Assembly: GCA_023388235.1 (NCBI GenBank)
Contig: JAEWGQ010000337.1
Span: forward strand, 1 to 23,415
Direction of reading: 5' to 3'
Length of the DNA: 23,415 nucleotides
Source: Actinomycetes bacterium
Lineage (GTDB): Bacteria; Actinomycetota; Actinomycetes; Actinomycetales; Cellulomonadaceae
A program made the translations under genes and the position numbers. Position 1 is the first letter of the stretch. Each line of letters begins with the position of its first letter. This document shows, in pieces, positions 15,401-21,928 of the stretch. The notes beneath the pieces were generated by a model. It worked only from the letters and a program-made list of their open reading frames with translations, was not told the origin of the DNA and did no database searches.

Positions 15401-15500
15401 GCGCCAGCGCCAGCACCCAGAACGCCCGCCGGCCGATCCACCGGACGAGCGCAGGCGCGACGAGGGCGGCGACGAGGTGCACCGCGAGGAGCTGCAGCAC
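12420..15500 (-). CDS. mrpA: Na+/H+ antiporter large subunit A with fused MrpB domain
   Basis: A 1026-residue subunit. Residues 1 to about 480 are the NuoL-like antiporter module, with Glu136 (FVFWELT), Lys216 (ASKSALIPLHFWLP) and Lys247 (HAAAMVKAG) in the expected ion-path positions. The middle holds further helices plus the NuoJ-like (DUF4040) part (LVARARRRLKAVILLGVSGYGVAALFLLHGAPDLALTQV). The last 180 residues are an MrpB domain (VVVRLLFHTMIVYSLFLLFSGHNAPGGGFAAGL), which in seven-gene Mrp operons is a separate protein. An acidic linker lies at the very end. The GTG start at 15500 has GGAG five bases upstream. This is the first gene of a six-gene operon A-C-D-E-F-G. The complex exchanges cytoplasmic Na+ for external H+. 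Confidence 0.95.
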   Translation of the reverse strand: MLQLLAVHLVAALVAPALVRWIGRRAFWVLALAPASATVWALSLTGRVLDGDGPAQTVAWIPGLGLDLAFRLDTLSWLMTLLVGGVGAVVLVYCSAYFKEHASGLGRFSGVLVAFAGTMLGLVTADDTLLLFVFWELTTVFSYLLIGHYHERKASRRAAMQAIVVTTAGGLTMLVGVVLLGEAAGTYRLSETLADPPHGPMVTAAVVCLLVGAASKSALIPLHFWLPAAMAAPTPVSAYLHAAAMVKAGVYLVARFAPAYSDLAAWRWLVVVLGCGTLLLGGYRALRQHDLKLVLAFGTVSQLGLIVLLLGYGTKATALAGLAMVGAHALFKAALFLVVGVVDAATGTRDLRRLSGVGRALPLTALAGGLATLSMIGAPPFAGYVAKEAALEALGHDADPLGVVVLVAVAVGSALTVAYGLRLWWGAFATKPVLSPAAVRALAAARDARDGTKDAREPADQSGHPDDERAVPAPVGRPSLLLVWPAMLLAVLGLAVALLPGLGEDLLERQADAYPAGEPGHLLLWGGFTPTLAITAAVLLAGVLLFVARGPVEAAQAAMPRVPEADRVYRRFMRRLDDVAADVTALTQRGSLPVYLGGILVVFVVTVGVPLIAWNELPGTTRTWDRPAQAVVGAFVVVAAMLVARARRRLKAVILLGVSGYGVAALFLLHGAPDLALTQVLVETVTLVVFVLVMRRLPPYFSDRPLVGSRWVRLGIGLAFGLTVGGLALVVPGARVHEPVSVDFAEEAYSYGGGKNIVNVTLVDIRAWDTMGEISVLLVAATGVASLVFLRKRSGAIFRAGDAPESRQVWGGGDDPLAPVRRPVDERPSYRSREWLRAGRTLAPRRRSVVFEVVVRLLFHTMIVYSLFLLFSGHNAPGGGFAAGLVTGIALIVRYLAGGRYELGEAAPVQPGLLLGSGLFLSAGVGLGALIFGGSVLQSWIIDVSIPVVGDLHLVTSLFFDVGVYLVVVGLVLDILRSLGAEIDRQAEADGELDAVGGDAEPGEQVRVDAAAIGLLPHPPGEGGPR

Positions 15501-15556
15501 GTCCGCTCCGTCCTGTCGTGGGCGGGTGGTCGGTCGGTCGGTGCGCCGGCGGGCCC

Positions 15557-15575
15557 GGACCCCCGGGCGGGGGCC
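15557..15575. promoter_or_regulatory. Strong hairpin in the probable mrp leader
   Basis: Five C (15560-15564), GGGC... and five G in a row can pair with only a 4-base loop, with two further pairs beyond a one-base bulge. It lies between the candidate mrp promoter and mrpA, and on the other strand it is upstream of the Fe-S protein gene. Nearby there are four tandem CGGT-type tetranucleotides (about 15527-15542). No T-tract follows, so a role as attenuator is only possible. Confidence 0.35.
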
Positions 15576-15689
15576 TGCGGACGGCGGGCCGGCGGTCGTG
15601 TGGTGTTGTCGACGGGCAGGTACAGGGACGCACGGCGACGCGGAGCGCGCAAGGGCGCCGACGCCGACCGAGGTCGAGGGATTGCCAGC

Positions 15690-15695
15690 ACTCTA
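15690..15695 (-). promoter_or_regulatory. Putative -10 element of the mrp operon
   Basis: TAGAGT on the minus strand is the best TANNNT match in the 297-bp divergent gap 15501-15797. It would give a leader of about 185 bases before mrpA. No -35 is clear, so this is tentative. The rest of the gap is GC-rich with the hairpin at 15557-15575 and nothing that looks like a gene. Confidence 0.3.
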
Positions 15696-15785
15696 TCAAG
15701 CGCTCCCCACGGCCCGCCCCGGGTGTGCACGACGCCACAGCCGCCCGCCGGTCCCCGGGTGGCCGGGCGGGCCGCGCCGGGCGGC

Positions 15786-15791
15786 TAGCGT
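15786..15791 (+). promoter_or_regulatory. -10 element for a leaderless transcript of the Fe-S reductase
   Basis: TAGCGT ends 6 bases before the GTG at 15798, so RNA would start at or beside the start codon. No Shine-Dalgarno-like sequence fits into the gap other than the G-rich GGGCGG itself. Confidence 0.5.
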
Positions 15792-15797
15792 GGGCGG

Positions 15798-18017
15798 GTG
15801 GACGCGCTCCGGGTTGCCTGCCTCGTCGTGGTGCTGGTGGCCACCGTCGTCGGCGTGGCGGTGTTCGCCCGCGGCGCCGTCCGGCTGACCCGCACGATCC
15901 GCACCGGCCGCCCGGCCCCGGGCCGGCTGCGCCCCGTCGGGCGGCGCACCTGGCTGGTCGTGCGCGAGATGGTCGGCCACGGCCGGTTCCAGCACACGCC
16001 GGTGGTCCGGGTCGCGCACTGGTCCGTGATGGTGTCGTTCCCCGTCCTGTTCCTCACCCTCGTCAGCGGCTACGTGCAGGTGGTGCGCCCCGCGTTCGTG
16101 CTGCCCGGCCTCGGGTCGCTGGTGCCGTGGGCGTGGCTGACCGAGGGCATCGCGTGGCTGTCGCTCGCCGGGATCCTCGCGCTGGTCGCGGTCCGCGTGC
16201 GCAGCACCCCGCGGGACGTCCCGCCCACGCCGGCCCGGGCGATCGCGGCCGCCGGGGCGGGCGTCGGCGACGGGAGCGGGCCCGCGCCCACCGAGCCGGC
16301 CCGCCGGTCCCGGTTCTTCGGCTCGCACACCGGGCAGGCGGCCGTCGTCGAGGCGACGGTGCTGCTGGTCGTGCTGGCGGTGCTGCTGCTGCGCGGGCTG
16401 GAGCACGAGCTCGCGGTGCGCGACGGGTCGGCGTCGGCGTGGCTGTTCCCGACCACGGCGTGGATCGGCGACCTGTGGTCCGGGGCGTCGACCGGGGCGC
16501 TGGAGTCGGCGGTCGTGCTGTGCGCGACCGTGAAGATCCTCGTGTCGATGGCCTGGTTCGTGGTCGTCGGGCTGCAGCCCACGATGGGCGTCGCGTGGCA
16601 CCGGTTCCTCGCGGTCGTGAACGTCTACGCCCAGCGCTCCCCCGCGGGCGACGTCGCCCTGGGCCCCCTGGAGCCGGTGCGCGTCGGCGACCGCGAGCTC
16701 GACGTCGCGGCGCTGGAGGACCTGCCCGAGGACGCGCGCCTGGGCGTGCGGGCCGTCGAGGACCTCACGTGGAAGCAGCTGCTCGACGTCACGACCTGCA
16801 CCGAGTGCGGCCGCTGCCAGGACCAGTGCCCGGCGTGGGCGACGGGCAAGCCGCTGTCCCCCAAGCTCGTCACGCTCGCGCTGCGGGACCACGCGGCGGC
16901 GACCGCCCCGTACCTGCGCGCCGCGCGGGCCGGCGAGGACGTCCCGGCCGGGCACGTCGACGTCGACCTCGTGGCCTCCGGCGTCGTCGACGCGGACGCG
17001 CTGTGGGCGTGCACGACGTGCGGCGCGTGCGTCCAGCAGTGCCCGGTCGACATCGAGCACGTCGACACGATCGTGGACATCCGCCGCTACCAGACGCTCA
17101 TGGAGTCGGCGTTCCCGGCCGAGCTGGGCGGCACGTTCACCAAGCTCGAGCGCCGCGGCAACCCGTGGGGCCTGCCCGCGCGCCAGCGCCTCGACTGGGC
17201 GAAGGACCTGCCGTTCGACGTGCCCGTGGTCGGCGCGGACGTCGCGTCGGCCGCCGAGGTCGACTACCTGTTCTGGGTCGGCTGCGCCGGGGCGTACGAG
17301 GAGAAGGCCCGCCGGACGACGCGCGCCGTCGCGGAGCTGCTGCACGCGGCCGGGGTGTCGTTCGCCGTGCTCGGCGACGGCGAGGGCTGCACGGGCGACC
17401 CCGCGCGCCGCGCCGGCAACGAGGTGCTGTACCAGATGCTCGCGTCCGCGAACGTCGAGACGCTGGCCGCGGCCGGCGCGCGGGCCGTGGTGGTCACGTG
17501 CGCCCACTGCTTCAACACGCTGTCCCGCGAGTACCCGCAGCTCGGGGGCCGGTACGACGTCGTGCACCACACCGAGCTGCTCAACCGGCTGGTCGCCGAG
17601 GGCCGGCTGACCCCGGTGGAGCCCGCCGGTGCCCCGCAGCGCGTCACGTACCACGACCCCTGCTACCTCGGCCGGCACAACGAGGTGTACGAGCCCCCGC
17701 GGGAGCTGCTCGCCGCCCTGCCCGGCGTCGAGGCCGTCGAGATGCCCCGCACCCGCGAGCGGTCGTTCTGCTGCGGCGCCGGCGGCGCACGGATGTGGAT
17801 GGAGGAGTCCATCGGCACCCGCATCGGGACCGCCCGCGCCGCCGAGGCCGTGGCGACCGGCGCCGGGGTCGTCGCGACGGCCTGCCCCTACTGCACGGTG
17901 ATGCTGACCGACGGCGTGGCGGCGGCGGCCCCGGCGGCGGACGTCGACCGGTCGGCCGTGGGCGTCCCCGAGGTCACGGACATCGCGCTGCTGCTCCTGG
18001 ACCGCGTCCGCCGGTAG
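15798..18017 (+). CDS. Membrane-bound (Fe-S)-binding oxidoreductase, EtfD/HdrD-like
   Basis: A 739-residue protein with three parts. The N-terminal 270 residues hold about five membrane helices of the kind found in NarI-like quinone-reactive subunits. Two 4Fe-4S sites follow: C334-C337-C340-C344 (CTECGRCQDQCP) and C405-C408-C411-C415 (CTTCGACVQQCP). The C-terminal half has two cysteine-rich CCG-type domains: C496, then C568/C571 (CAHCFN), and C622, C658-C659 (FCCGAGG), C696/C699. This architecture matches heterodisulfide-reductase-related proteins, and in mycobacteria a similar protein (EtfD, Rv0338c) passes electrons from the electron-transfer flavoprotein to menaquinone. No etfAB gene is in the window, so that role is inferred. 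The GTG at 15798 is taken as start because it lies right behind a -10 element. Confidence 0.88.
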   Translation: MDALRVACLVVVLVATVVGVAVFARGAVRLTRTIRTGRPAPGRLRPVGRRTWLVVREMVGHGRFQHTPVVRVAHWSVMVSFPVLFLTLVSGYVQVVRPAFVLPGLGSLVPWAWLTEGIAWLSLAGILALVAVRVRSTPRDVPPTPARAIAAAGAGVGDGSGPAPTEPARRSRFFGSHTGQAAVVEATVLLVVLAVLLLRGLEHELAVRDGSASAWLFPTTAWIGDLWSGASTGALESAVVLCATVKILVSMAWFVVVGLQPTMGVAWHRFLAVVNVYAQRSPAGDVALGPLEPVRVGDRELDVAALEDLPEDARLGVRAVEDLTWKQLLDVTTCTECGRCQDQCPAWATGKPLSPKLVTLALRDHAAATAPYLRAARAGEDVPAGHVDVDLVASGVVDADALWACTTCGACVQQCPVDIEHVDTIVDIRRYQTLMESAFPAELGGTFTKLERRGNPWGLPARQRLDWAKDLPFDVPVVGADVASAAEVDYLFWVGCAGAYEEKARRTTRAVAELLHAAGVSFAVLGDGEGCTGDPARRAGNEVLYQMLASANVETLAAAGARAVVVTCAHCFNTLSREYPQLGGRYDVVHHTELLNRLVAEGRLTPVEPAGAPQRVTYHDPCYLGRHNEVYEPPRELLAALPGVEAVEMPRTRERSFCCGAGGARMWMEESIGTRIGTARAAEAVATGAGVVATACPYCTVMLTDGVAAAAPAADVDRSAVGVPEVTDIALLLLDRVRR

Positions 18018-18033
18018 CCCGCCGCGCGGCGGG
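18018..18033. terminator. Bidirectional GC-only terminator between convergent genes
   Basis: CCCGCCGCGCGGCGGG is a perfect 16-bp palindrome that begins with the base after the TAG stop of the Fe-S protein. The other strand is downstream of the MFS gene (end 18084). It can fold with a GCGC loop and six GC pairs. There is no T-tract. The remaining 50 bases of the gap are G-rich simple sequence. Confidence 0.5.
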
Positions 18034-18083
18034 GTGCCGGGGTGCCGGGGCGGGAGGTGCCGGGCCCCCGCGCGGCAGGGGCG

Positions 18084-19634
18084 TCAGGCCGTGGCCCGGC
18101 GCAGGGTCACGAACGAGACCACCGCGGCCGCCACGGCGACCACGGCGCCGACCGCCGCGACGTGCTGCGTCCCGGCGTCGAACGCGAGCCGCGCCGAGCC
18201 GAGCAGCGCGTCCGCGACGCCCTGGTCCAGCCCCTCGGCGGCCTGCACGGCGCCGCCGAGGGTCTCGCCCGCCGCGTGCACGCGGTCCGCCGGCACCCCG
18301 TCGGGGACGACGACGCGCGCCCGGTACGTCGCGTTCAGCACCGACCCGAGCAGGGCGACGCCCAGGGTCGTGCCGAGCTCGTACGCCGTCTCGGAGATCG
18401 CCGAGGCGGCACCGGCCTTCTCCGGCGGGACGGCGGTCGTGATCTGGTCGTTCGTCAGGGTCTCCGCCAGCCCGACGCCGACGCCCATGACGACGAACGT
18501 CACCGCGACGGTCGTGGCGGTCGGCACGTCGCCGACCAGCGTCAGCACGCCGTACCCGGCGGCGGCGAGCAGGAACGACGACCCGATGAGCACCCCCGGC
18601 CGGACGTAGCGCACCAGCCGCACCGCGAGCAGCCCGGCGACCACGGAGGCCGCGAGCCCGGGCACCAGCACGAGGCCGGCGTCCAGGGGGCTCAGGCCGG
18701 CGACGAGCTGCAGGAACTGCGACACGACGACGAGCAGCCCGGAGAACCCGAGGACCGACAGCAGGTTGGCGGCCACCGCGCCGGAGAACGTGGGCCGGGT
18801 GAACAGCCGCACGTCGAGCATCGGGGACGCGAGCCGGCGCTGCCGCCGGACGAACGCCGTGCCCGCGGCGAGGCCGACGAGCACGCCGGCGACGGTGCTG
18901 CCGGTGACGCCGTGCTCGCCGACGGAGATGATCGCGTGCACCAGCGGCAGCATCGTCGCGAGGGACAGCCCGATCGACCACGGGTCCACGGGCCCGGGCG
19001 CGGGGTCGCGCGACTCGGGCACGAGCAGCAGGGCGAGCGGCAGCAGGACGACCAGCACCGGCACGTTCAGCAGGAAGACGGACCCCCACCAGAAGTGCGT
19101 GAGCAGCGCCCCGCCGACGACCGGGCCGAGCGCGGCACCGCCGGCGAACCCGGCGGCCCAGATCGCGATGGCGAGCCGCCGCTGCGCGCGGTCGAGGAAC
19201 ACGTTCCGGATCAGCGACAGCGTCGAGGGCATGAGGGTCGCCCCGAACACGCCGAGCAGCGCCCGCGCGGCGATGAGCTGCCCGGGGCTGGTCGCCCACG
19301 CCGCGAGCAGCGACACCGCGGCGAACCCGGTCGCGCCGACGAGCAGCAGCCGGCGGCGGCCGATGCGGTCGCCGAGGCTGCCCATCGCCACCAGGAGGCC
19401 CGCGAGCATCAGCGGGTACGCGTCGACGATCCACAGCAGCTCCGTGCCGGACGCGCCGAGCGCGGCGGTGATCGACGGCAGCGCGAACGACAGCACGGTG
19501 TTGTCGACCGAGATGAGCAGCACCGGGAGCATCAGCACGGCGAGCACCGCCCAGGGGCGGACGGGCCGGCCGCGGTGCTGCAGCGCGAGCGTCGTGGCGG
19601 GACGGGTGCGACCGGTGGCGACCGGCGTGGACAT
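18084..19634 (-). CDS. MFS drug exporter, DHA2 (14-helix) family
   Basis: A 516-residue proton-driven exporter with about 14 predicted helices. The DHA2 signature SVDNTVLSFALP lies at 42-53 in helix 1, the motif A loop GSLGDRIGRRR at 85-95, and a motif C-like stretch, FAGGAALGPVVGGAL, in helix 5. DHA2 members such as QacA and SmvA export cationic drugs, dyes and antiseptics. The sequence does not say which compound is carried here. The ATG at 19634 follows GAGGT at 7 bases. The adjacent divergent TetR gene and the operator between them mark a substrate-induced efflux pair. Confidence 0.9.
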   Translation of the reverse strand: MSTPVATGRTRPATTLALQHRGRPVRPWAVLAVLMLPVLLISVDNTVLSFALPSITAALGASGTELLWIVDAYPLMLAGLLVAMGSLGDRIGRRRLLLVGATGFAAVSLLAAWATSPGQLIAARALLGVFGATLMPSTLSLIRNVFLDRAQRRLAIAIWAAGFAGGAALGPVVGGALLTHFWWGSVFLLNVPVLVVLLPLALLLVPESRDPAPGPVDPWSIGLSLATMLPLVHAIISVGEHGVTGSTVAGVLVGLAAGTAFVRRQRRLASPMLDVRLFTRPTFSGAVAANLLSVLGFSGLLVVVSQFLQLVAGLSPLDAGLVLVPGLAASVVAGLLAVRLVRYVRPGVLIGSSFLLAAAGYGVLTLVGDVPTATTVAVTFVVMGVGVGLAETLTNDQITTAVPPEKAGAASAISETAYELGTTLGVALLGSVLNATYRARVVVPDGVPADRVHAAGETLGGAVQAAEGLDQGVADALLGSARLAFDAGTQHVAAVGAVVAVAAAVVSFVTLRRATA

Positions 19635-19670
19635 GACGGGACCTCGTTCGTGGGGAGGGGGACGACGGCA

Positions 19671-19676
19671 ACTGTA
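19671..19676 (-). promoter_or_regulatory. Putative -10 element of the MFS gene
   Basis: The minus strand reads TACAGT, overlapping the outer edge of the 19673-19692 operator, about 36 bases before the ATG at 19634. Bound repressor would block this promoter. Confidence 0.5.
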
Positions 19677-19692
19677 CCGTCTGGACGGTATA
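19673..19692. promoter_or_regulatory. TetR-type operator in the MFS/tetR divergent promoter
   Basis: TGTACCGTC-TG-GACGGTATA: two 9-base arms with one mismatch around a 2-base centre (the inner 7 bases pair perfectly). It overlaps the -10 of the MFS gene (19671-19676) on one side and the -10 of the tetR gene (19691-19696, TAGCGT) on the other. One repressor dimer pair could therefore shut both, giving autoregulation. Confidence 0.8.
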
Positions 19693-19696
19693 GCGT
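19691..19696 (+). promoter_or_regulatory. Putative -10 element of the tetR gene
   Basis: TAGCGT touches the right arm of the operator and lies 22 bases before the GTG at 19719, predicting a leader of about 16 bases without a Shine-Dalgarno. Confidence 0.45.
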
Positions 19697-19718
19697 CACG
19701 GCCACTACGGTCATTCCC

Positions 19719-20234
19719 GTGACCGCCACCCGGGACCGGCTGCTCGACGCGTTCGAGGGCCTGCTGATCGCGCACGGCCCCCGCGCCGCCACGCTGGACG
19801 CCGTCGCCGCCGCCGCGCAGGTGTCCAAGGGCGGGCTGCTCTACCACTTCCCCAGCAAGGCGGCCCTCGCCCGGGCGCAGCGGGAGCGGCTCGCCGCGCT
19901 CGGGGCCGCCGACGTCGCCGCGATGCGCGCCGCCCCGGAGGGCGCCGCCGAGTTCTACCTGCGCACCTCGATGTCGTCCGGCGGCCCGCTCGACCGCGCC
20001 CTCGTCGCGGCGGTCCGGCTCACCGAGGACTCCGGCGACGACGCCACCGCCGTGCTCGACGAGCTGCGCGCCGCCTGGTACCAGGCCCTGCTCGAGGAGC
20101 TCGGCGACCCGGCGCTCGCCCACGTCGTGCAGCTGGTCGGCGACGGGATGTACTACAACGCCGTCACCGGCACCCGGGACGACAGCGCGCTGGACGACGC
20201 CCGCGCTGTGCTCGCCCGGCTCCGGCGCGGCTGA
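19719..20234 (+). CDS. TetR-family transcriptional repressor
   Basis: A 171-residue one-component regulator. The N-terminal DNA-binding domain has the helix-turn-helix at about 25-45 (ATLDAVAAAAQVSKGGLLYHF), with the KGGLLYHFPSKAAL motif typical of TetR proteins. The remainder is an all-helical ligand domain, rather short for the family, without recognisable ligand residues. It is transcribed away from the DHA2 exporter and shares with it a palindromic operator at 19673-19692. It most likely represses both genes until a drug-like ligand binds. I chose the GTG at 19719 because the homology begins at once (TATRDRLLDAF). Confidence 0.9.
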   Translation: MTATRDRLLDAFEGLLIAHGPRAATLDAVAAAAQVSKGGLLYHFPSKAALARAQRERLAALGAADVAAMRAAPEGAAEFYLRTSMSSGGPLDRALVAAVRLTEDSGDDATAVLDELRAAWYQALLEELGDPALAHVVQLVGDGMYYNAVTGTRDDSALDDARAVLARLRRG

Positions 20235-20258
20235 CAGGGGCCGCCGGGGGGCCGTCGG

Positions 20259-20312
20259 GCGGGTCGTCCCGCGGGCCGGCGGGCCGGCGGGCGGACCGGC
20301 GGGCGGCGGCGC
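20259..20312. terminator. GC hairpin and G-rich repeats between convergent genes
   Basis: GCGGG-TCGT-CCCGC (20259-20272) forms a perfect five-pair stem with a 4-base loop 25 bases past the tetR stop. It is followed by GGGCCGGC-type tandem units (20273-20309) with several runs of three G. The gap serves both the tetR gene and the convergent ABC gene ending at 20313. The terminator role is inferred from position. Confidence 0.4.
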
Positions 20313-20987
20313 TCAGGCCACCAGCGCGCCGGACCGCAGCTCGACCACCCGGTCGGCGCGCTCCGCGATCAGCGGGTCGTGCGTGGTGACCACCGCCGCG
20401 ACGCCCCGCTCGTGCACCAGCCCCGCCAGCAGCTCCAGCATCGCCGTGGCGTTCTCGCTGTCGAGCTGCCCGGTCGGCTCGTCCGCCAGCAGCACCGACG
20501 GCCGCGCGACGAGCGCCCGCGCGATCGCGACGCGCTGCTGCTGCCCGCCCGACAGCTCGCCCGGCCGCTGGCGCGTGTGCTGCCCGAGCCCGACGGCCGC
20601 GAGCGCCGCCGCCACCCGCTCCTCGCGCTCGGCGGGCTCGACGCGCAGCAGCCGCAGCGGCACCTCGACGTTCTCCGCCGCCGACAGCACGGGGATCAGC
20701 CCGAACGACTGGAACACGTACGCGATCCGCTCGCGGCGCAGCCGCAGCAGGTCGTCCTCCGGCAGCGCGGTGAGCTCGGCGTCCCCGAGGTGCACCTGCC
20801 CGGACGTCGGGCGCTCCAGGCCGCCCAGCGCGTGCAGCAGGGTGGACTTGCCGGACCCGGACCGGCCCCGCACCACGAGCAGCTCGCCCGGCGCGACCGC
20901 CAGGTCCACGCCGCGCAGGGCGTGCACGGCGGTGCCGCCCGCGCCGTAGGTCCGGGTCAGCGCGGTCGCGCGCAGGGTGGCGGTCAC
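20313..20987 (-). CDS. ABC transporter ATP-binding protein (MacB/LolD type), second of two
   Basis: A 224-residue ATPase of the MacB/LolD/FtsE group, which works with FtsX-like permeases. Visible motifs are Walker A GRSGSGKS (41-48), Q-loop in YVFQSFGL (90-97), signature LSGGQQQR (145-152), Walker B VLLADE (165-170), and the VTTHDP switch. The start is a GTG at 20987 overlapping the upstream ATPase stop (GTGA). It is the last gene of a three-gene cluster with a permease and another ATPase. Two different ATPases for one visible permease suggests a heterodimeric ATPase pair or a second permease outside the window. Confidence 0.9.
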   Translation of the reverse strand: MTATLRATALTRTYGAGGTAVHALRGVDLAVAPGELLVVRGRSGSGKSTLLHALGGLERPTSGQVHLGDAELTALPEDDLLRLRRERIAYVFQSFGLIPVLSAAENVEVPLRLLRVEPAEREERVAAALAAVGLGQHTRQRPGELSGGQQQRVAIARALVARPSVLLADEPTGQLDSENATAMLELLAGLVHERGVAAVVTTHDPLIAERADRVVELRSGALVA

Positions 20988-21928
20988 GGGCGGTCCTCCG
21001 GGGCGTGGTCGTCGCGGGCATCGCGCGGGTCGCGGGCGTCGCGCGGGCCGCCGGTCGCGTGCGGCCACACGCGCACGTGGTCGGGCTCGAGGCCCAGGCG
21101 CACGCGGTCGCGCAGGTCGAGCCGCTCGACGAACTCGCGCGGCAGCTGCAGCCGGCCGACCCGGTCGATCACGGCGAACTCCTCGGCGAGCAGCACGTCC
21201 CGCCCGTGCTCGTCCACCGCGGCCCGGCGCAGGGTCTCGGTCGCGGTGCGCCCGTCGCGGATCGCGACCGTGCGGCGCACGTGCTCGGACACCAGCGGGT
21301 CGTGCGTGACGATCAGGGTGGTGACGCCGAGCGTCTCGTTGACGTGCCGCATCGCCTCCAGCACGTCGGCGGACGTCGCCTCGTCGAGCTCGCCGGTGGG
21401 CTCGTCCGCGAGCAGCACGCGCGGCGCCGAGGCCACGGCGGTCGCGATGGCGACCCGCTGCTGCTCGCCGCCGGACATCTGCGCCGGCAGGCGGTCCCGG
21501 CAGGACGCGACGCCCATGACGTCCAGCAGCTCCTCCGCCCGCGCGGTGCGGGCCGCGGGCCGTCCCGTCCGCGCGACGACCAGCGGCAGCGCGACGTTCT
21601 CGGCGGCCGTCAGGTACGGCAGCAGGTTGCGCGCGGTCTGCTGCCACACGAACCCGACGACGTCGCGGCGGTAGGCGCGCCGGGCGCGGGCGCCCATCGT
21701 CGTCAGGTCGGCGCCGGCCACCCGGGCCGTGCCCGCCGTCGGCCGGTCGAGGCCCGACAGGATGGTCAGCAGCGTGGACTTGCCGGACCCGGAGGCGCCG
21801 ACCAGCGCGACCAGGTCACCGGCGTCGACGCGCAGGTTCAGCCCCTGGAGCGCCTGCACCTCCACGCCCTCCGTGGTGAAGATGCGCACCACGTCCTCGC
21901 ACAGGATGTCCGGCTCGGTCACCGTCAT
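20984..21928 (-). CDS. ABC transporter ATP-binding protein with AbrB-like C-terminal module
   Basis: A 314-residue ATPase of the MacB/LolD group. Residues 1-230 carry Walker A GASGSGKS (44-51), signature MSGGEQQR (151-158), Walker B VLLADE (171-176) and H209. After the ABC domain comes a piece (about 251-289) reading FAVIDRVGRLQLPREFVERL then DLRDRVRLGLEPDHVRVWP. This is the pattern of an AbrB/SpoVT swapped-hairpin domain (a GR-x-x-LP core followed by G/RDRV-x-x). A basic/acidic tail with repeated DARD units ends the protein. The ATG at 21928 overlaps the permease stop (ATGA) and follows GGGAGGGAGC. What the added module binds is not known to me. Confidence 0.88.
   Translation of the reverse strand: MTVTEPDILCEDVVRIFTTEGVEVQALQGLNLRVDAGDLVALVGASGSGKSTLLTILSGLDRPTAGTARVAGADLTTMGARARRAYRRDVVGFVWQQTARNLLPYLTAAENVALPLVVARTGRPAARTARAEELLDVMGVASCRDRLPAQMSGGEQQRVAIATAVASAPRVLLADEPTGELDEATSADVLEAMRHVNETLGVTTLIVTHDPLVSEHVRRTVAIRDGRTATETLRRAAVDEHGRDVLLAEEFAVIDRVGRLQLPREFVERLDLRDRVRLGLEPDHVRVWPHATGGPRDARDPRDARDDHAPEDRP

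Noticed and set aside
15681..15700. CIRCE-like heat-shock operator (CCAGCACTC half-site)
   Set aside because: Only one half-site is present. The required inverted GAGTGC half 9 bases away is missing, and no chaperone gene follows.
12447..15788. A 1113-codon open frame on the plus strand across mrpA
   Set aside because: Its composition (His, Gln, Arg, Glu, Ala, Asp with no hydrophobic helices or motifs) is what the antisense of a high-GC gene gives. The minus strand has a clear MrpA with all key residues.
15518..18442. A 974-codon plus-strand frame overlapping the Fe-S protein gene
   Set aside because: It is a shifted reading of the Fe-S gene. Only the frame from 15798 has the two CxxCxxCxxxCP sites and the CCG motifs.
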